From Nodosilinea nodulosa PCC 7104 (GTDB taxonomy: Bacteria; Cyanobacteriota; Cyanobacteriia; Phormidesmidales; Phormidesmidaceae), in contig NZ_JH976537.1 in the NCBI RefSeq assembly GCF_000309385.1, positions 4,501,179 to 4,565,178 on the forward strand: a DNA stretch of 64,000 nucleotides. Reading direction: 5' to 3'. Shown piece after piece: positions 40,935 through 50,695 of the stretch. The stretch's first letter is position 1; each line of letters starts with the position of its first letter. The position numbers and the translations under genes are program-made. The notes under the pieces are model-generated. The model saw nothing but the letters and a program-made list of their open reading frames with translations, was not told the origin of the DNA and did not search any database.

Positions 40935-41492
40935 CTAGGGAGACGCCGCATCGGCGGGCAGGGTTTTGAGCGTAGCCAGGGTTTCATCGCACCAGGCCAG
41001 CCAGCTAGTTTCGAAGTGAATGCCGTTGCGCAGGGTGAAGTACTGAAACTGGGCCGCCAGGGGCATGGCATCGGGGTGGGCAAAGTATGTCTGCTCAATG
41101 TCTCGGTAAGCCTCCAGCGCCGCCACATGCTGGGTGCGTTCGTGCTCAAGGGTAGCCCGAATTGTTGCGGGCGGCACCAGATGGCCCACAAACAGCTTGA
41201 CCAGCAGGTCGTCTTTGGTGGCAGTGCATTTCGAGGGTTGCGCTATCCACTCTTTTAGAACAGTTTTGCCAGTTTCGGTAACGCGGTAGATCTTTTTATC
41301 GGGCTTGCCCGCCTGGGCGACGGCTTCGGCGGCGACCAGCCCCTGCTGCTCTAGCTTGGTTAGCTCGCGGTAGATCTGCTGGTGGCTGGCGTGCCAGAAG
41401 AAACCGACCGAGCCATCGAACTGCTTGGCCAAGTCGTAGCCGCTGCAGGGGCGATCGCTGAGGGCCGACAAAATTGCGTGGGAAAGCGCCAT
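40935..41492 (-). CDS. PadR-family transcriptional regulator
   Basis: This 185-residue regulator has a PadR winged HTH (1-80: AILSALSDRPCSGYDLAKQF, HQQIYRELTKLEQQGLV, KKIYRVTETGKTVLKEW) and a helical C-terminal dimerisation domain (Vir_act_alpha_C type: LLVKLFVGHLVPPATIRATL). Class I PadR proteins usually repress a neighbouring detoxification or efflux gene and are released by a small ligand. It is divergent from the Coq4-family gene, with palindromic DNA between them. Confidence 0.9.
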   Translation of the reverse strand: MALSHAILSALSDRPCSGYDLAKQFDGSVGFFWHASHQQIYRELTKLEQQGLVAAEAVAQAGKPDKKIYRVTETGKTVLKEWIAQPSKCTATKDDLLVKLFVGHLVPPATIRATLEHERTQHVAALEAYRDIEQTYFAHPDAMPLAAQFQYFTLRNGIHFETSWLAWCDETLATLKTLPADAASP

Positions 41493-41562
41493 AGAACCAA
41501 TTCACAAATTTGCATATACAATTCATTGACTATGCGCAAGAGTGCATATAGGATGTATTCAG

Positions 41563-41578
41563 ATGCAAATAATTGCAT
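41563..41578. promoter_or_regulatory. candidate PadR operator
   Basis: ATGCAA-ATAA-TTGCAT is a dyad with perfect 6-bp arms between padR and the Coq4-family gene. Related half-sites TTGCATAT (41513-41520) and GTGCATATAG (41543-41552) lie toward padR. The repeated TGCAT/ATGCA core in the shared promoter suggests co-operative binding by the adjacent PadR. This is inference from symmetry and position. Confidence 0.6.
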
Positions 41579-41721
41579 ATTCACTCAGTTGCACTTTCAT
41601 TATGGCAGCTCCAGACGCTGGACCAGCGCCCTGAGCCAGAATCGCCCCACCGAAGTTGGTCAACTAAGCCCAGTTCTCTCACCCCAGTCCTCTCATATCC
41701 TCTCGTCTTGGAGAACCTGTT

Positions 41722-42378
41722 ATGACAACCCAAATTCAGCCAATCAAGCGCCACCGTGGCTCAGGCAACCCGTTGGTGGGTCTGCACTGGCCCTCCCTGG
41801 GAGCGGCCTACCGCACCTTTTTGAGCGATCCTGCTGCCGGAATTCTGCATATTATTGCGGCGGGTCGCGACACCCAATGGCAGCGCCTGGTCGAGCGACG
41901 ACTGGCGCGGCAGGCGCGGCACCTCAGCGATCGCACCATTTCGGTCGATCTCTCGGTCCTGATGCAGCTGCCGCCCAACACCCTGGGTGGAGCCTACGCC
42001 CGCCACATGGTGGCCCAGGGGTTTGATCCCGAAACGTTTGTCACCGATCGGGATGACCACTGGCTAAATCAACGGATGGCCATCAGTCACGATATCTACC
42101 ACATCTACACCGGGTTCGATGCCTCGCCCATTGGTGAGTTTGGGGTGGCCGCCTACACCCTGGTGCAGTACCGCGATTTGCTCAACGTGTTCGTGCTGTC
42201 GTTTGTGCCCCTGAGCTTAACCAATCCGCTGTGGACGGTGCCCTTGCTCAGAGCGCTGTGGCGAGGGTTACGCATGGGGGTAAAGGGCCGGGCTGCGATC
42301 GCCTACCCACCCGAACTCAACTGGGAAAAGCCGCTCGCGATCGTCCGCCAGGAGCTGGGGCTAGGAAAATTTTTCTAA
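41722..42378 (+). CDS. Coq4 family protein
   Basis: The 218-residue protein has the Coq4 zinc motif HDxxH-x11-E in SHDIYHIYTGFDASPIGE, inside helices typical of the family. In ubiquinone makers Coq4 supports quinone-head-group assembly. Cyanobacteria make plastoquinone, and their Coq4-like proteins are uncharacterised as far as I know. Membrane-associating hydrophobic stretches are present (YTLVQYRDLLNVFVLSFVPL). The ATG at 41722 follows a long leader of 143 bp from the operator. Regulation by the divergent PadR is likely. Confidence 0.85.
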   Translation: MTTQIQPIKRHRGSGNPLVGLHWPSLGAAYRTFLSDPAAGILHIIAAGRDTQWQRLVERRLARQARHLSDRTISVDLSVLMQLPPNTLGGAYARHMVAQGFDPETFVTDRDDHWLNQRMAISHDIYHIYTGFDASPIGEFGVAAYTLVQYRDLLNVFVLSFVPLSLTNPLWTVPLLRALWRGLRMGVKGRAAIAYPPELNWEKPLAIVRQELGLGKFF

Positions 42379-42452
42379 TATCAGCAGCGAGAACTGGGCC
42401 ATTTCCAGTCTCCGCGCTGTTCCTGTACTCTGCCTCTCTATGGATGCTGCTC

Positions 42453-42500
42453 TCACCCACCCATCCACCCACCTATCCATCCACGCCCCCACGCCCCTAC
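42453..42500. repeat. C-rich short repeat tract (ATCCACC units)
   Basis: Imperfect units of CCATCCAC/CACCTATC run from 42453 into the last codons of the universal stress gene. Similar small tracts are at 185-240, 40573-40630 and 53613-53650. All are next to a gene end or start. Confidence 0.65.
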
Positions 42501-42904
42501 GGAATAATCAACACCGGGCAAGGCGACAGGTTAATCACCCGCATGGTCACACTCTCGTTCTGCACGTCTTCAATCAAACCTACGCCGCGACAGCCCATCG
42601 CGATTAAATCGGCATTGAGTTCGTCGGCCACGTCACAGATGACAAAGGCGGGCTGACCCTCGCGCTCCACCACCTCGGCCTCGATCGACTGAGCAGAAAA
42701 TAGCGCTTTAGCTTTGCCCAACAGCTGGGCCACCGCCTCCGGTGATGACTGTCCGGCGGGCTGAGGGGCTGCGGCGGCGTTCGGCTCAACCACCGACAGC
42801 AAAATGAGCCGACTCTGGTGGGTTCTGACCAGTTCTGCCACCTTGGGAGCCGCCTGCTGCGCCTCAGAACTCATATCGATGGGAAATAAAACCGTCTTGA
42901 ACAT
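42497..42904 (-). CDS. universal stress protein (UspA family)
   Basis: This single-domain protein of about 135 residues starts MFKTVLFPIDMSSEAQQAAP, has RLILLSVVEPN, and ends with the ATP-binding loop-like GCRGVGLIEDVQNESVTMRV then CPVLII. UspA-type proteins bind nucleotides and support survival under stress. The ATG at 42904 matches the family start; the upstream 38 codons are not family-like. It is monocistronic, convergent with the Coq4-family gene, and its 3' end touches the repeat tract. Confidence 0.9.
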   Translation of the reverse strand: MFKTVLFPIDMSSEAQQAAPKVAELVRTHQSRLILLSVVEPNAAAAPQPAGQSSPEAVAQLLGKAKALFSAQSIEAEVVEREGQPAFVICDVADELNADLIAMGCRGVGLIEDVQNESVTMRVINLSPCPVLIIP

Positions 42905-43096
42905 GGCGTATCGAAGGGAACTCACACTCCGGTAAAATGAGGGCGGCAATAGGTAAATATTACGACAGACACAGTGCCCCAGTCGGGTTGCTCTGCCCCT
43001 CAAATCTACCTTAGTCAAGGTTGGGGCCGCTGCTATCCACGCGCTGCATAACGTAATAAATCCAAAGTCTTAAACCGTTTTAGGAGGTATATTACA

Positions 43097-44302
43097 GTGA
43101 CTAAAAAATCGGTGGCGAGCCTGTCAGCAGCCGACCTTTCGGGTAAGCGGGTCCTGGTGCGGGCCGACTTCAACGTTCCCCTCGATGACCAGGGTGCCAT
43201 TACCGACGACACCCGGATTCGGGCCGCCCTGCCCACCATCCAAGACCTCACCGGCAAAGGGGCCAAGGTCATTCTGGCCAGCCACTTTGGCCGCCCCAAG
43301 GCCCAGGTGGTCGAGAGCATGCGCCTTACCCCGGTAGCCAAGCGCCTCAGCGAACTGCTGGGCCAGGAGGTGATCAAGTGTGACGACTGCATCGGTGACG
43401 AGGTTGCCGCCGCCGTGGGCGGGATGGAAAACGGCCAGGTGGCACTGCTGGAAAACGTGCGCTTCTACGCGGGTGAAGAGGCCAACGACCCCGAGTTTGC
43501 TAAGGCGCTGGCCGCCAACGCCGACCTCTACGTGAACGACGCCTTTGGCACCGCCCACCGCGCCCACGCTTCGACTGAGGGGGTGACTAAGTACCTCAGC
43601 CCCTCGGTGGCGGGCTACCTGATTGAGAAAGAGCTTCAGTACCTCCAGGCGGCGATCGAAAATCCCCAGCGCCCCCTGGCCGCTATCATCGGTGGCTCTA
43701 AGGTTTCCAGCAAAATCGGCGTGATCGAGACCCTGCTCGACAAAGTCGACAAGCTGCTGATCGGCGGCGGCATGATCTTCACCTTCTACAAGGCGCGAGG
43801 CCTCAACGTGGGCAAGTCGCTGGTGGAAGAAGACAAGCTGGAGCTGGCTAAATCTCTCGAAGCCAAGGCCAAGGAAAAGGGGGTTGACCTGCTGCTGCCT
43901 ACCGATGTGGTGCTGGCCGACAACTTTGCCCCTGACGCCAATGCCCAGACCGTTAGCGTCGAGGCGATTCCCGACGGCTGGATGGGGCTAGACATTGGCC
44001 CCGACTCGATCAAGGTGTTCCAAGACGCGCTGAAGCAGTGCAAGTCGGTAATCTGGAACGGCCCCATGGGCGTGTTTGAGTTCGACAAGTTTGCGGCGGG
44101 TACCGAGGCGATCGCCCATACCCTGGCCGAGCTGACCGATACCGGCGTCACCACCATCATTGGCGGCGGCGACTCGGTGGCGGCGGTTGAAAAAGTCGGC
44201 GTGGCTGAGAAAATGAGCCACATTTCTACCGGCGGCGGTGCCAGCCTGGAGCTGCTCGAAGGCAAGGAACTGCCCGGCATCGCGGCCCTTGATGACGCCT
44301 AG
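43097..44302 (+). CDS. pgk: phosphoglycerate kinase
   Basis: This enzyme interconverts 1,3-bisphosphoglycerate plus ADP with 3-phosphoglycerate plus ATP, in glycolysis and the Calvin cycle. The 401-residue protein has the substrate region [35 protein letters not shown], the [10 protein letters not shown] hinge and the nucleotide loop [11 protein letters not shown] with [12 protein letters not shown]. The start is GTG at 43097 with a strong site TAGGAGGT upstream. Cytosolic; single gene. Confidence 0.97.
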   Translation: MTKKSVASLSAADLSGKRVLVRADFNVPLDDQGAITDDTRIRAALPTIQDLTGKGAKVILASHFGRPKAQVVESMRLTPVAKRLSELLGQEVIKCDDCIGDEVAAAVGGMENGQVALLENVRFYAGEEANDPEFAKALAANADLYVNDAFGTAHRAHASTEGVTKYLSPSVAGYLIEKELQYLQAAIENPQRPLAAIIGGSKVSSKIGVIETLLDKVDKLLIGGGMIFTFYKARGLNVGKSLVEEDKLELAKSLEAKAKEKGVDLLLPTDVVLADNFAPDANAQTVSVEAIPDGWMGLDIGPDSIKVFQDALKQCKSVIWNGPMGVFEFDKFAAGTEAIAHTLAELTDTGVTTIIGGGDSVAAVEKVGVAEKMSHISTGGGASLELLEGKELPGIAALDDA

Positions 44303-44413
44303 GCCCAAGCCCGATCGCTAACGTCTAGGCCCAAAGCTGTGGAGGGGCGATCGCCCCTCCCAAACCCAACGAGTTGCAGGTCGTTAATCAGGGTTAGCGC
44401 GACTCACCGCAGG

Positions 44414-45319
44414 CTAGCTGGCCGAAAGCTTTGGATCGACCTTGCTGCCGCTAAACTGGGCCACTACCGCTGCTCTGGCAATGTCAGTCCAGCCGTGCCA
44501 GTAGCCCAGGCTCCAGCCCAGGTTGAGCAGCCAAAGAAGGAAACTGTCGCGATCGCGCACCCGCACCACAAACTTTACCGGCACCAAAGGCAGCGACAAA
44601 AAGCACCTAAACAGCATCCCTTTGGGGAAGCCATTGGCCCAGTGTTTACGGGATAGCTGGGCTGAATAGTAGCCAAATTTCTTGAGGCGACGAAAGTTCG
44701 ACTTTATACCGCTCCGAAAGCGAAAATTTACCACCGCATCCTTGGCCTCGTGCAGCGTTATTCCCAACCCCTGAATGCGCCAGCAGTAGTCAATATCCTG
44801 CAGCGCTAAAAACTGGCCATCAAAACCACCTACCGCCTCATGGTGAACCCGCTTAACCGCCAGGTTGCTCGCCGAACCAAAGGGGCGAAACGGGTGATGA
44901 AGTAATCCATGCCCTTCAATGCTGGCCAGGGCCTGGGAAAAGTCATTGCTGTTGTTGAGCTTAATCATCTCTCGCCAGCCGCAGACTAGATCGTGCTGTT
45001 CCAGGGCTAAGGCCATAGCCGCTAGCCAGCCCGGCGCCACCTCATCGTCGGCATCACAGAACAGTAGCGCATCGCCCTTCGCCTGAGCACAGGCCGTATT
45101 GCGAGCATAGGCCGCCCCCCGATAAGCCGAAGCATCGACGACTTTCAGGTTGGGTAAGGTTTGCTGATAGCGCCGAGCAATCTCCAGCGTGCGATCGGTA
45201 GACCCGTTATCGCCAACAATAATTTCCCAGGGACCAGAAAACTCCTGCTGGGCCAGGGCATCTAACTGGGCCGAAAGAGTTGATTCAGCATTGTAGGCTG
45301 GAATAATAACGCTCAGCAT
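44414..45319 (-). CDS. family 2 glycosyltransferase
   Basis: The 301-residue GT-A fold enzyme has SVIIPAYNAESTLSAQLDAL, IIVGDNGSTDRTLEIARRY, the DxD-like metal site LFCDADDEVAPGW and an acceptor region GGFDGQFLALQDIDYCWRIQ (QDIDYCWR similar to ED-x-D-x-x-xR). It probably makes cell-surface or exopolysaccharide linkages; donor and acceptor are unknown. No other polysaccharide gene is adjacent. It is convergent with pgk. Confidence 0.9.
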   Translation of the reverse strand: MLSVIIPAYNAESTLSAQLDALAQQEFSGPWEIIVGDNGSTDRTLEIARRYQQTLPNLKVVDASAYRGAAYARNTACAQAKGDALLFCDADDEVAPGWLAAMALALEQHDLVCGWREMIKLNNSNDFSQALASIEGHGLLHHPFRPFGSASNLAVKRVHHEAVGGFDGQFLALQDIDYCWRIQGLGITLHEAKDAVVNFRFRSGIKSNFRRLKKFGYYSAQLSRKHWANGFPKGMLFRCFLSLPLVPVKFVVRVRDRDSFLLWLLNLGWSLGYWHGWTDIARAAVVAQFSGSKVDPKLSAS

Positions 45320-45692
45320 AGGGCCGTAAATAGTATCAATATATTAGTAGACTAGCCTGAATATCTCTGTGCGCTTTTGGGGCAGAGACGTCACCTTCTC
45401 AGTGGTAGTTCCCTCCAATGTCTACGGAAAAACCTATGGAAATAGAGAGTTTCTGCCTGTCTCTAGAAAATAAACCATAACCCCTTGAATGTCTCAATTG
45501 ATACCTTAATTGAGCAAAGATTTACTTAACCTTGATGCGATCGCCGCTTCGCACCCACGGGCGCAAGCGTTAGTGCCCTCGGCAGTCGGTCTCGGTGGCA
45601 TTTCCCCGCCAGCTAAAGTATCGACAAATCACCATTTGGTAACGATTGTACTGCCTGTCTGATTACCTTATGGGCATCGACAGAGCCACGCA
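45320..45692. other. intergenic gap, no gene recognised
   Basis: This is a 373-bp AT-rich stretch between the glycosyltransferase start and the AI-2E family transporter end. The only feature is a short hairpin CTCAATT-GATACCTT-AATTGAG near 45494-45515 without a T-run. I see no tRNA, repeat copy or open frame of interest. Confidence 0.6.
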
Positions 45693-46814
45693 TTAGTCCT
45701 CCGAAACCAGGGTGCGCTCTGGCAGGCCAGAACCCGGCTCAAGCTCCTCCGCCCCAGAGCCAATGTCTCCGCTAACGCTGTTATCCCCCCGATCCAGTAC
45801 GTCAATAATCCAGGCTTCCTCGACCCAGGTTTTGCAAATCACCGCCAGGGGAAGGGCCAAAATTAGCCCCAGCGGCCCCAGAAAAGTAGCAAAAAAGATT
45901 TGCGAAATTAGCGTAGCGGCAGGCAGCAAAGACACCTGCTTCTGCATCACCATGGGCGAAAACCAATAGCTCTCGACGTTTTGAATCAGCACGTACAGCG
46001 CAATCACGGCCAGCGCCTTGCCGGGCGACTGGAGCAGTGCCACAAACACCGGAAATACAGCGCTCAGCGTTGGCCCAAGGTTGGGAATAAAGTTAAATAG
46101 CCCTGCCAGTACTGCGTGGGCAAAGGCGTAGGGCACGCCTAGCAGCACCAGACCAGTGAAGCTCAGCGTGGCGACGAACATTGAGCTAAGGGCGACCCCG
46201 CCCAGCCAAAACATCAGCGACTTTTCGCACTTGGTCAAAATTTCATCAGCGCGGCGGCGATAGTTCGACGGAAACAGCCTCAGCAGCAGCCGCCGGTAGG
46301 CCTGGGGATTAGCCAGCATCATCAGCGCCAGGATGACCAGCAGCAGCACCTGCAACACAATGGCCACCGAGCTGGAGAAAAAGGCTAAAAAGTTGCCAAA
46401 TACTGTAGAACCAATCGATGCGGCCTGGCGCAGCAGTTCGGGCAGACCGGGCAACATGCGCAAATCTTGCTCAGGGAACCACTCGGGAGGACTGGCCTGA
46501 AACGCGTCGAACCAGCCGCCCAGCTTTTCAAACCCCTTGGGCGTCAGCAGCAGCAGCTCTTGGAACTGGCTGACGAACAGGGGAAGTACCAGCCCTAAAA
46601 AGATGACGCCACCCAGCAGTACTAAAGCTCCGGTGACTAGGACCGAGCGCTCCCGCGGCCAGCCGTACACCCGCGAAAAAAAGCGCACCAGGCTATTGAG
46701 GGCAATGGTAATCACCACCGCAGCAAAAATCAGTAAGACAATCTGGCGAAACTGCCACAAAATCAACAGGGCAATGCCCAATGTCGCCAGGTTGATCCAA
46801 TCGGTTAGCTTCAC
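45693..46814 (-). CDS. AI-2E family transporter (PF01594)
   Basis: The 373-residue membrane protein has about eight hydrophobic segments. The family signature is near the C-terminus: [20 protein letters not shown] and [20 protein letters not shown], then [15 protein letters not shown]. Members include Na+/H+ antiporters and exporters of signalling molecules, and the substrate is rarely known. Two hydrophobic hairpins lie at the N-terminus. It is divergent from pcyA across a short promoter region. Confidence 0.9.
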   Translation of the reverse strand: MKLTDWINLATLGIALLILWQFRQIVLLIFAAVVITIALNSLVRFFSRVYGWPRERSVLVTGALVLLGGVIFLGLVLPLFVSQFQELLLLTPKGFEKLGGWFDAFQASPPEWFPEQDLRMLPGLPELLRQAASIGSTVFGNFLAFFSSSVAIVLQVLLLVILALMMLANPQAYRRLLLRLFPSNYRRRADEILTKCEKSLMFWLGGVALSSMFVATLSFTGLVLLGVPYAFAHAVLAGLFNFIPNLGPTLSAVFPVFVALLQSPGKALAVIALYVLIQNVESYWFSPMVMQKQVSLLPAATLISQIFFATFLGPLGLILALPLAVICKTWVEEAWIIDVLDRGDNSVSGDIGSGAEELEPGSGLPERTLVSED

Positions 46815-46938
46815 GGCAACGGTACCCTACGCGGTTGAATATCCTGTGGCCAAATTGTACCTGGCTACAGCTCCAGGAAATTCTAGTATTCTCGCCCTGG
46901 CTGGTATGCTGGAAATTCATTATATTTTTCTGGGTGTT

Positions 46939-47673
46939 ATGGCAACCCCAACTCCAACCTCTCTCCGCAGTCAGCAGCACCCCATGATTCGGGGGCTGGC
47001 CGATCGCATTGAAACCACCTGGCAGCAGCACCTAGACCTATCGCCTTACCACCTGCCGGAGGATTTGGGCTACATTGAGGGGCGGCTGGAGGGTGAAAAG
47101 CTCACCATTGAAAACCAGTGCTACCAGACTCCCCAGTTTCGCAAGCTGCACCTGGAGCTGGCTCGGGTAGGGGCCAATCTGGACATTCTTCACTGCGTCA
47201 TGTTTCCCCGCCTCGAGTACGATCTGCCGATGTTTGGCTGTGATCTGGTGGGGGGGCGAGGCCAAATCAGCGCTGCCATCATTGACCTCTCGCCGGTAAC
47301 GGGGTCTCTGCCCGAGGGCTACACCGCGGCTCTAGACGCATGGCCAGCCCAGCACTTTGCCGAAGAGCGCGATCTGCCGGGCTGGGGCACTATTTTTTCG
47401 CCCTACTGCCGGTTTATTCGCCCTGCTAGCCTCGACGAAGAGGTCGCCTTTGTCGATCTAATTGCCGCCTACCTGGCGCTGCACTGCCAGCAGGCGATCG
47501 CCACTCCGGCCATCGCGGCCCAAAAAGAGCGGGTGATGGCGGGCCAGCGCCACTACTGCGAGCAGCAGCAAAAGAACGACAAAACCCGGCGGGTCTTGGA
47601 GAAGGCTTTTGGGCCAGACTGGGCTGAACGCTACATGACTACCGTTCTGTTCGATCTCCCCGAAGCTCAGTGA
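46939..47673 (+). CDS. pcyA: phycocyanobilin:ferredoxin oxidoreductase
   Basis: PcyA reduces biliverdin IXalpha by four electrons from ferredoxin to phycocyanobilin, the chromophore of phycobilisomes and phytochromes. The 244-residue length is normal. The catalytic region is visible: [20 protein letters not shown] followed by [17 protein letters not shown], including the conserved His, Glu and Asp of the bilin pocket. Near the C-terminus are [20 protein letters not shown] and F. I start at the ATG at 46939 (MATPTPTS); an ATG 30 bp upstream is possible. It is followed 88 bp later by gmk. Confidence 0.95.
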   Translation: MATPTPTSLRSQQHPMIRGLADRIETTWQQHLDLSPYHLPEDLGYIEGRLEGEKLTIENQCYQTPQFRKLHLELARVGANLDILHCVMFPRLEYDLPMFGCDLVGGRGQISAAIIDLSPVTGSLPEGYTAALDAWPAQHFAEERDLPGWGTIFSPYCRFIRPASLDEEVAFVDLIAAYLALHCQQAIATPAIAAQKERVMAGQRHYCEQQQKNDKTRRVLEKAFGPDWAERYMTTVLFDLPEAQ

Positions 47674-47761
47674 ATCCTAAGTTAATCAGCGGAATTTCAT
47701 CGTTCCAGCCGTAGAGGGTTAATTAGAATAAGAATCTCTGTTGTACACAACCACAGCCGCT

Positions 47762-48391
47762 ATGACCGTCAGCTCTCCTGTCCCCGTCAACACCCTCAGC
47801 CTGGACGCCACGGCTGACCTTCCGGCCCCTCGGCTGGGTCGCCTAATCGTTTTCACTGGCCCTAGTGGGGTGGGGAAAGGGACACTGCTGCGATCGCTGC
47901 GCCACCGATATCCCATGCTCAAGCTGTCGGTGTCGGCCACCACCCGCGCCCCCCGGCCCGGCGAAGTCGACGGCCAGGACTATTTCTTTGTCAGCCGCGA
48001 AGCCTTTTTGGCGATGGTCGAGCGAGGTGAGCTGTTAGAGTGGGCCGAGTTTGCGGGCAACCTCTACGGCACCCCCAAATCTGAAGTGCTCAAAGAGATT
48101 GAAGCAGGCCACTGGGTCATTTTAGAGATCGAGCTAGAGGGTGCCCGCCAGGTGCGCGAAACCTTCCCTAACGCTCTCCAGCTGTTTGTGCTGCCGCCCT
48201 CCATCGAAGAGCTAGAAAGCCGGATTCGGCTGCGGGGCAAAGATGCCGACGATGCCATTGAGCGCAGGCTCCAGCGGGCGCTGGTCGAAATTGACGCCGC
48301 CCCCGAATTTGATCGGCAAATTGTCAACGATGACCTGGAGGTTGCCCTCCAGCAGCTCGAAAACGCGATTTTTAACGATTGCGACCGATAA
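47762..48391 (+). CDS. gmk: guanylate kinase
   Basis: This enzyme phosphorylates GMP to GDP. It has P-loop [16 protein letters not shown]-binding residues in [20 protein letters not shown] and [17 protein letters not shown], and the lid region [19 protein letters not shown]. The N-terminal 25 residues before LGRLIVF are a variable extension. The ATG at 47762 is preferred over an upstream start seven codons earlier. Length is about 209 residues, in the normal range. Confidence 0.95.
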   Translation: MTVSSPVPVNTLSLDATADLPAPRLGRLIVFTGPSGVGKGTLLRSLRHRYPMLKLSVSATTRAPRPGEVDGQDYFFVSREAFLAMVERGELLEWAEFAGNLYGTPKSEVLKEIEAGHWVILEIELEGARQVRETFPNALQLFVLPPSIEELESRIRLRGKDADDAIERRLQRALVEIDAAPEFDRQIVNDDLEVALQQLENAIFNDCDR

Positions 48392-48432
48392 TAACCAATG
48401 ACCACCAATGACCACAGAACTAGGGCTGGCGC

Positions 48433-49929
48433 CTAGCTCACGCAGGCCAAAGCAACCTGCCAATCTGGCCCCTGCTTATAGGCACGCAGCGATCGGCATT
48501 TGAGCAAAAACTTGGGCAGGCCTTTGGGTTCTCCAAGGCGCTTGAGCACGCTGCTAAGCGACTCTTGGTGGACATGGGCAAAGTGCAAACTCAGCACCGA
48601 CAGCGGCACCGCCCCGCCCGACTGCTGGGAGGACAAGCCCCACAGCAGCTTGATCAAAGCCTGCTCTAAGGCTGGGACATCCGAAATCGACTCAGGAATC
48701 GGCATCGGATTGGGACTGGGCTCTGATTTACTGGGCTCTGATTTGGCTACGGTGGTGGGCTGGTCTGGAGCCTGGGCAGGCTGCGGGGGAACGGCGCTGG
48801 CTGGCACTTGAGCGGGGGCTTTCAATCTCACCTCAGTTTGATTGCTGCCGGCCATGGGAATTAGCTCAAAGGCGGCATGGGCAGACAAAAACTGCTTTAA
48901 GGTTTTGCCGCTGGCGTTGGCTTGCAGCGCCTGACTGACCGAAATCTGGTTGCGATCGCGAAACAGCTTGCCCAAGTGACTTAGGGTAATCGGCTGCCCT
49001 GGGTTAGCCTGCTGTTCTTGGAGAATTAAAATTTTTAGCCACCGCTGTATCTGGGCCAGGGTGGGCAGGTTGACCTCGACTGCATGGGACGCTTCTAAAG
49101 CGTCGTCGTCGTCAGACTGAGCTAGCTGAAACACCTGACGGGTTTGCTTGGCCAGATTGAGCACGGCAAAGTGGTCGTGGTGCAAACTGACGCGATAGGG
49201 AGTGATGCCCAGGTTGAGCAGCGCGTAGCCCAGGTGCGAGAGATCTGAATCTGTCGAGCAAATGAAAACCTCCCGAATGGAGGGATTGCGCAGAGAAATG
49301 AGCGAAGCATCCAAGGACATCTTGATATCTGCACTGTTTTTGCCCGAGGGGACGTGCACCATCTGATACCCCCGCCGGTAAAACTCCTGGTCGCGCCGAC
49401 CCAATTTGCGCCAGTTGCCAAAGGCCAGTCGGTAGCGAATCGGGTGGTGCGCAACGGTCTGCAAGACCGTCTCGAGGGTTTCGGGCGGGTTCATGTTTTC
49501 AGCATCAACCAGCAAAAGTCCGGCTCCAGCGGCGTTCGTGAAACCGCCGTATTCTCCAGAGCGCCGGTTTGCCGAGGCGCTGCCTGCCGCTGGGCCAGAC
49601 CCAGCCGACTCAGCGGCAGGCAGCGCCATCAGCGCCTCAACCCGCTGCAAAAGTTTGCCGTGGGCCGAAGTGCCTTTAAAGGCTGGAACAAAGATCTGAT
49701 CGAGAATGCGATCGACCGCCTTAATCAGCGCGGGACGGTCAGGCTGTTTTGCCAGCAGGGCCAAAAATTTGCTGAGTTGCGCTTCGGTTGAGGCGTTTAG
49801 CAACCACGTTCGGCAGGGTTCCGTCAGAATGCTGGGATGCTTGGCCTGAGCCGCCATCAGCGTTGTCTGAAGCAGTTGGCTCAGAGCTTTGGGCAGGTCT
49901 GAGTGAAGCAGCTCAGGGGAACGAGTCAT
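48433..49929 (-). CDS. NYN-domain (PIN-like) protein with LOTUS/OST-HTH modules
   Basis: The 498-residue protein has an N-terminal helical region (1-130), then a NYN/PIN-like nuclease domain (about 140-285) with acidic residues at LLLVDAENMNP, GKNSADIKMSLDA and ICSTDSDLSHLGYALLNLGI, as in LabA/DUF88 proteins. Two LOTUS-like modules follow: LGKLFRDRNQISVSQALQAN, and the C-terminal LSVLSLHFAHVHQESLSSVL, separated by a Pro/Ser-rich linker. NYN domains degrade RNA and LOTUS modules bind RNA, so RNA processing or decay is likely. ATG 49929 is used; an upstream start adds 14 residues. Confidence 0.85.
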   Translation of the reverse strand: MTRSPELLHSDLPKALSQLLQTTLMAAQAKHPSILTEPCRTWLLNASTEAQLSKFLALLAKQPDRPALIKAVDRILDQIFVPAFKGTSAHGKLLQRVEALMALPAAESAGSGPAAGSASANRRSGEYGGFTNAAGAGLLLVDAENMNPPETLETVLQTVAHHPIRYRLAFGNWRKLGRRDQEFYRRGYQMVHVPSGKNSADIKMSLDASLISLRNPSIREVFICSTDSDLSHLGYALLNLGITPYRVSLHHDHFAVLNLAKQTRQVFQLAQSDDDDALEASHAVEVNLPTLAQIQRWLKILILQEQQANPGQPITLSHLGKLFRDRNQISVSQALQANASGKTLKQFLSAHAAFELIPMAGSNQTEVRLKAPAQVPASAVPPQPAQAPDQPTTVAKSEPSKSEPSPNPMPIPESISDVPALEQALIKLLWGLSSQQSGGAVPLSVLSLHFAHVHQESLSSVLKRLGEPKGLPKFLLKCRSLRAYKQGPDWQVALACVS

Positions 49930-50069
49930 GCCAATAGCCTTAAACGCTGACGATTTAGGTAGACTACACACCGCAAACCCATTTTTGCTGAAACAGGCCT
50001 GGACGCACCGTCCTATTTCCTAACCTGCCCAGATATTCACTAATCTGCCCAGATCCACCGTCGCCCAGG

Positions 50070-50606
50070 CTAAGGCTGGAGTTCCTGGCGAATGGCTTCG
50101 ACTCGCTGGCGGTTTACGCCCAGGTCTGACTTGCCGAGGCGGGAGGCCGATCGCACCTGAATCACCGACTCCGCCGGGTCGAGGTAAAACTCAACATCAT
50201 CCACAAAGCCCATCAGTTTGCTGGCAAACTCGGCGTAGAGGTAGTTGTCGGTCGATTCGACGATCGTGGTGCGGGGCATGGCTTTGACCACCGCCGTCAG
50301 CTTAGTCATGGCCTCGGCGGGGTCGCCGCTGTAGGCCAGGGGCGCGATCGCGTGCTCCGCATCGGGTTTCCCCTGGCTGACGACGCAGTTGGGGGAGTCG
50401 GGGCAGGGGGCCAGCTTGCCCTCTTTGACGCCCAGGTTGGTGGGGCGATCGCCCGCCGTCAGATTGCCAATAAACGGTAGTGTACCCATGGGGCTAGCAT
50501 CCAAAGAAACAGCAGCGCTGGGGTAAGCATCGCCCAGCAGAGTCATCATAACCAGAGCGACCCCAAACACAATGCGAAAGACGGCGCGAAAGACGGTTGT
50601 CAGCAT
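50070..50606 (-). CDS. exported DUF1499 protein
   Basis: This protein of about 178 residues has an N-terminal signal (VFRAVFRIVFGVALVMMTLL, then DAYPSAAVS) and a DUF1499 domain: GKLAPCPDSPNCVVSQGKPD, AMTKLTAVVKAMPRTTIVES, TDNYLYAEFASKLMGFVDDV, then EFYLDPAESVIQVRSASRLG. The Cys pair CPDSPNC is the family hallmark. Its function is unknown; some members are thylakoid lumen or periplasmic proteins. It stands alone, with a promoter between it and the divergent aldehyde dehydrogenase gene. Confidence 0.87.
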   Translation of the reverse strand: MLTTVFRAVFRIVFGVALVMMTLLGDAYPSAAVSLDASPMGTLPFIGNLTAGDRPTNLGVKEGKLAPCPDSPNCVVSQGKPDAEHAIAPLAYSGDPAEAMTKLTAVVKAMPRTTIVESTDNYLYAEFASKLMGFVDDVEFYLDPAESVIQVRSASRLGKSDLGVNRQRVEAIRQELQP

Positions 50607-50695
50607 GGTCAAACGTTCAAATCCTTAGGTGGCTCTCTTGTAGGATAAGGCAGGTGAGTTAGCTCCGAGCCCCGCTCTATTTCCAGAGATTAACC

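Noticed and set aside
45320-45692. Possible small RNA or tRNA in the 373-bp gap
   Set aside because: No cloverleaf, no strong promoter-terminator pair; only a weak hairpin.
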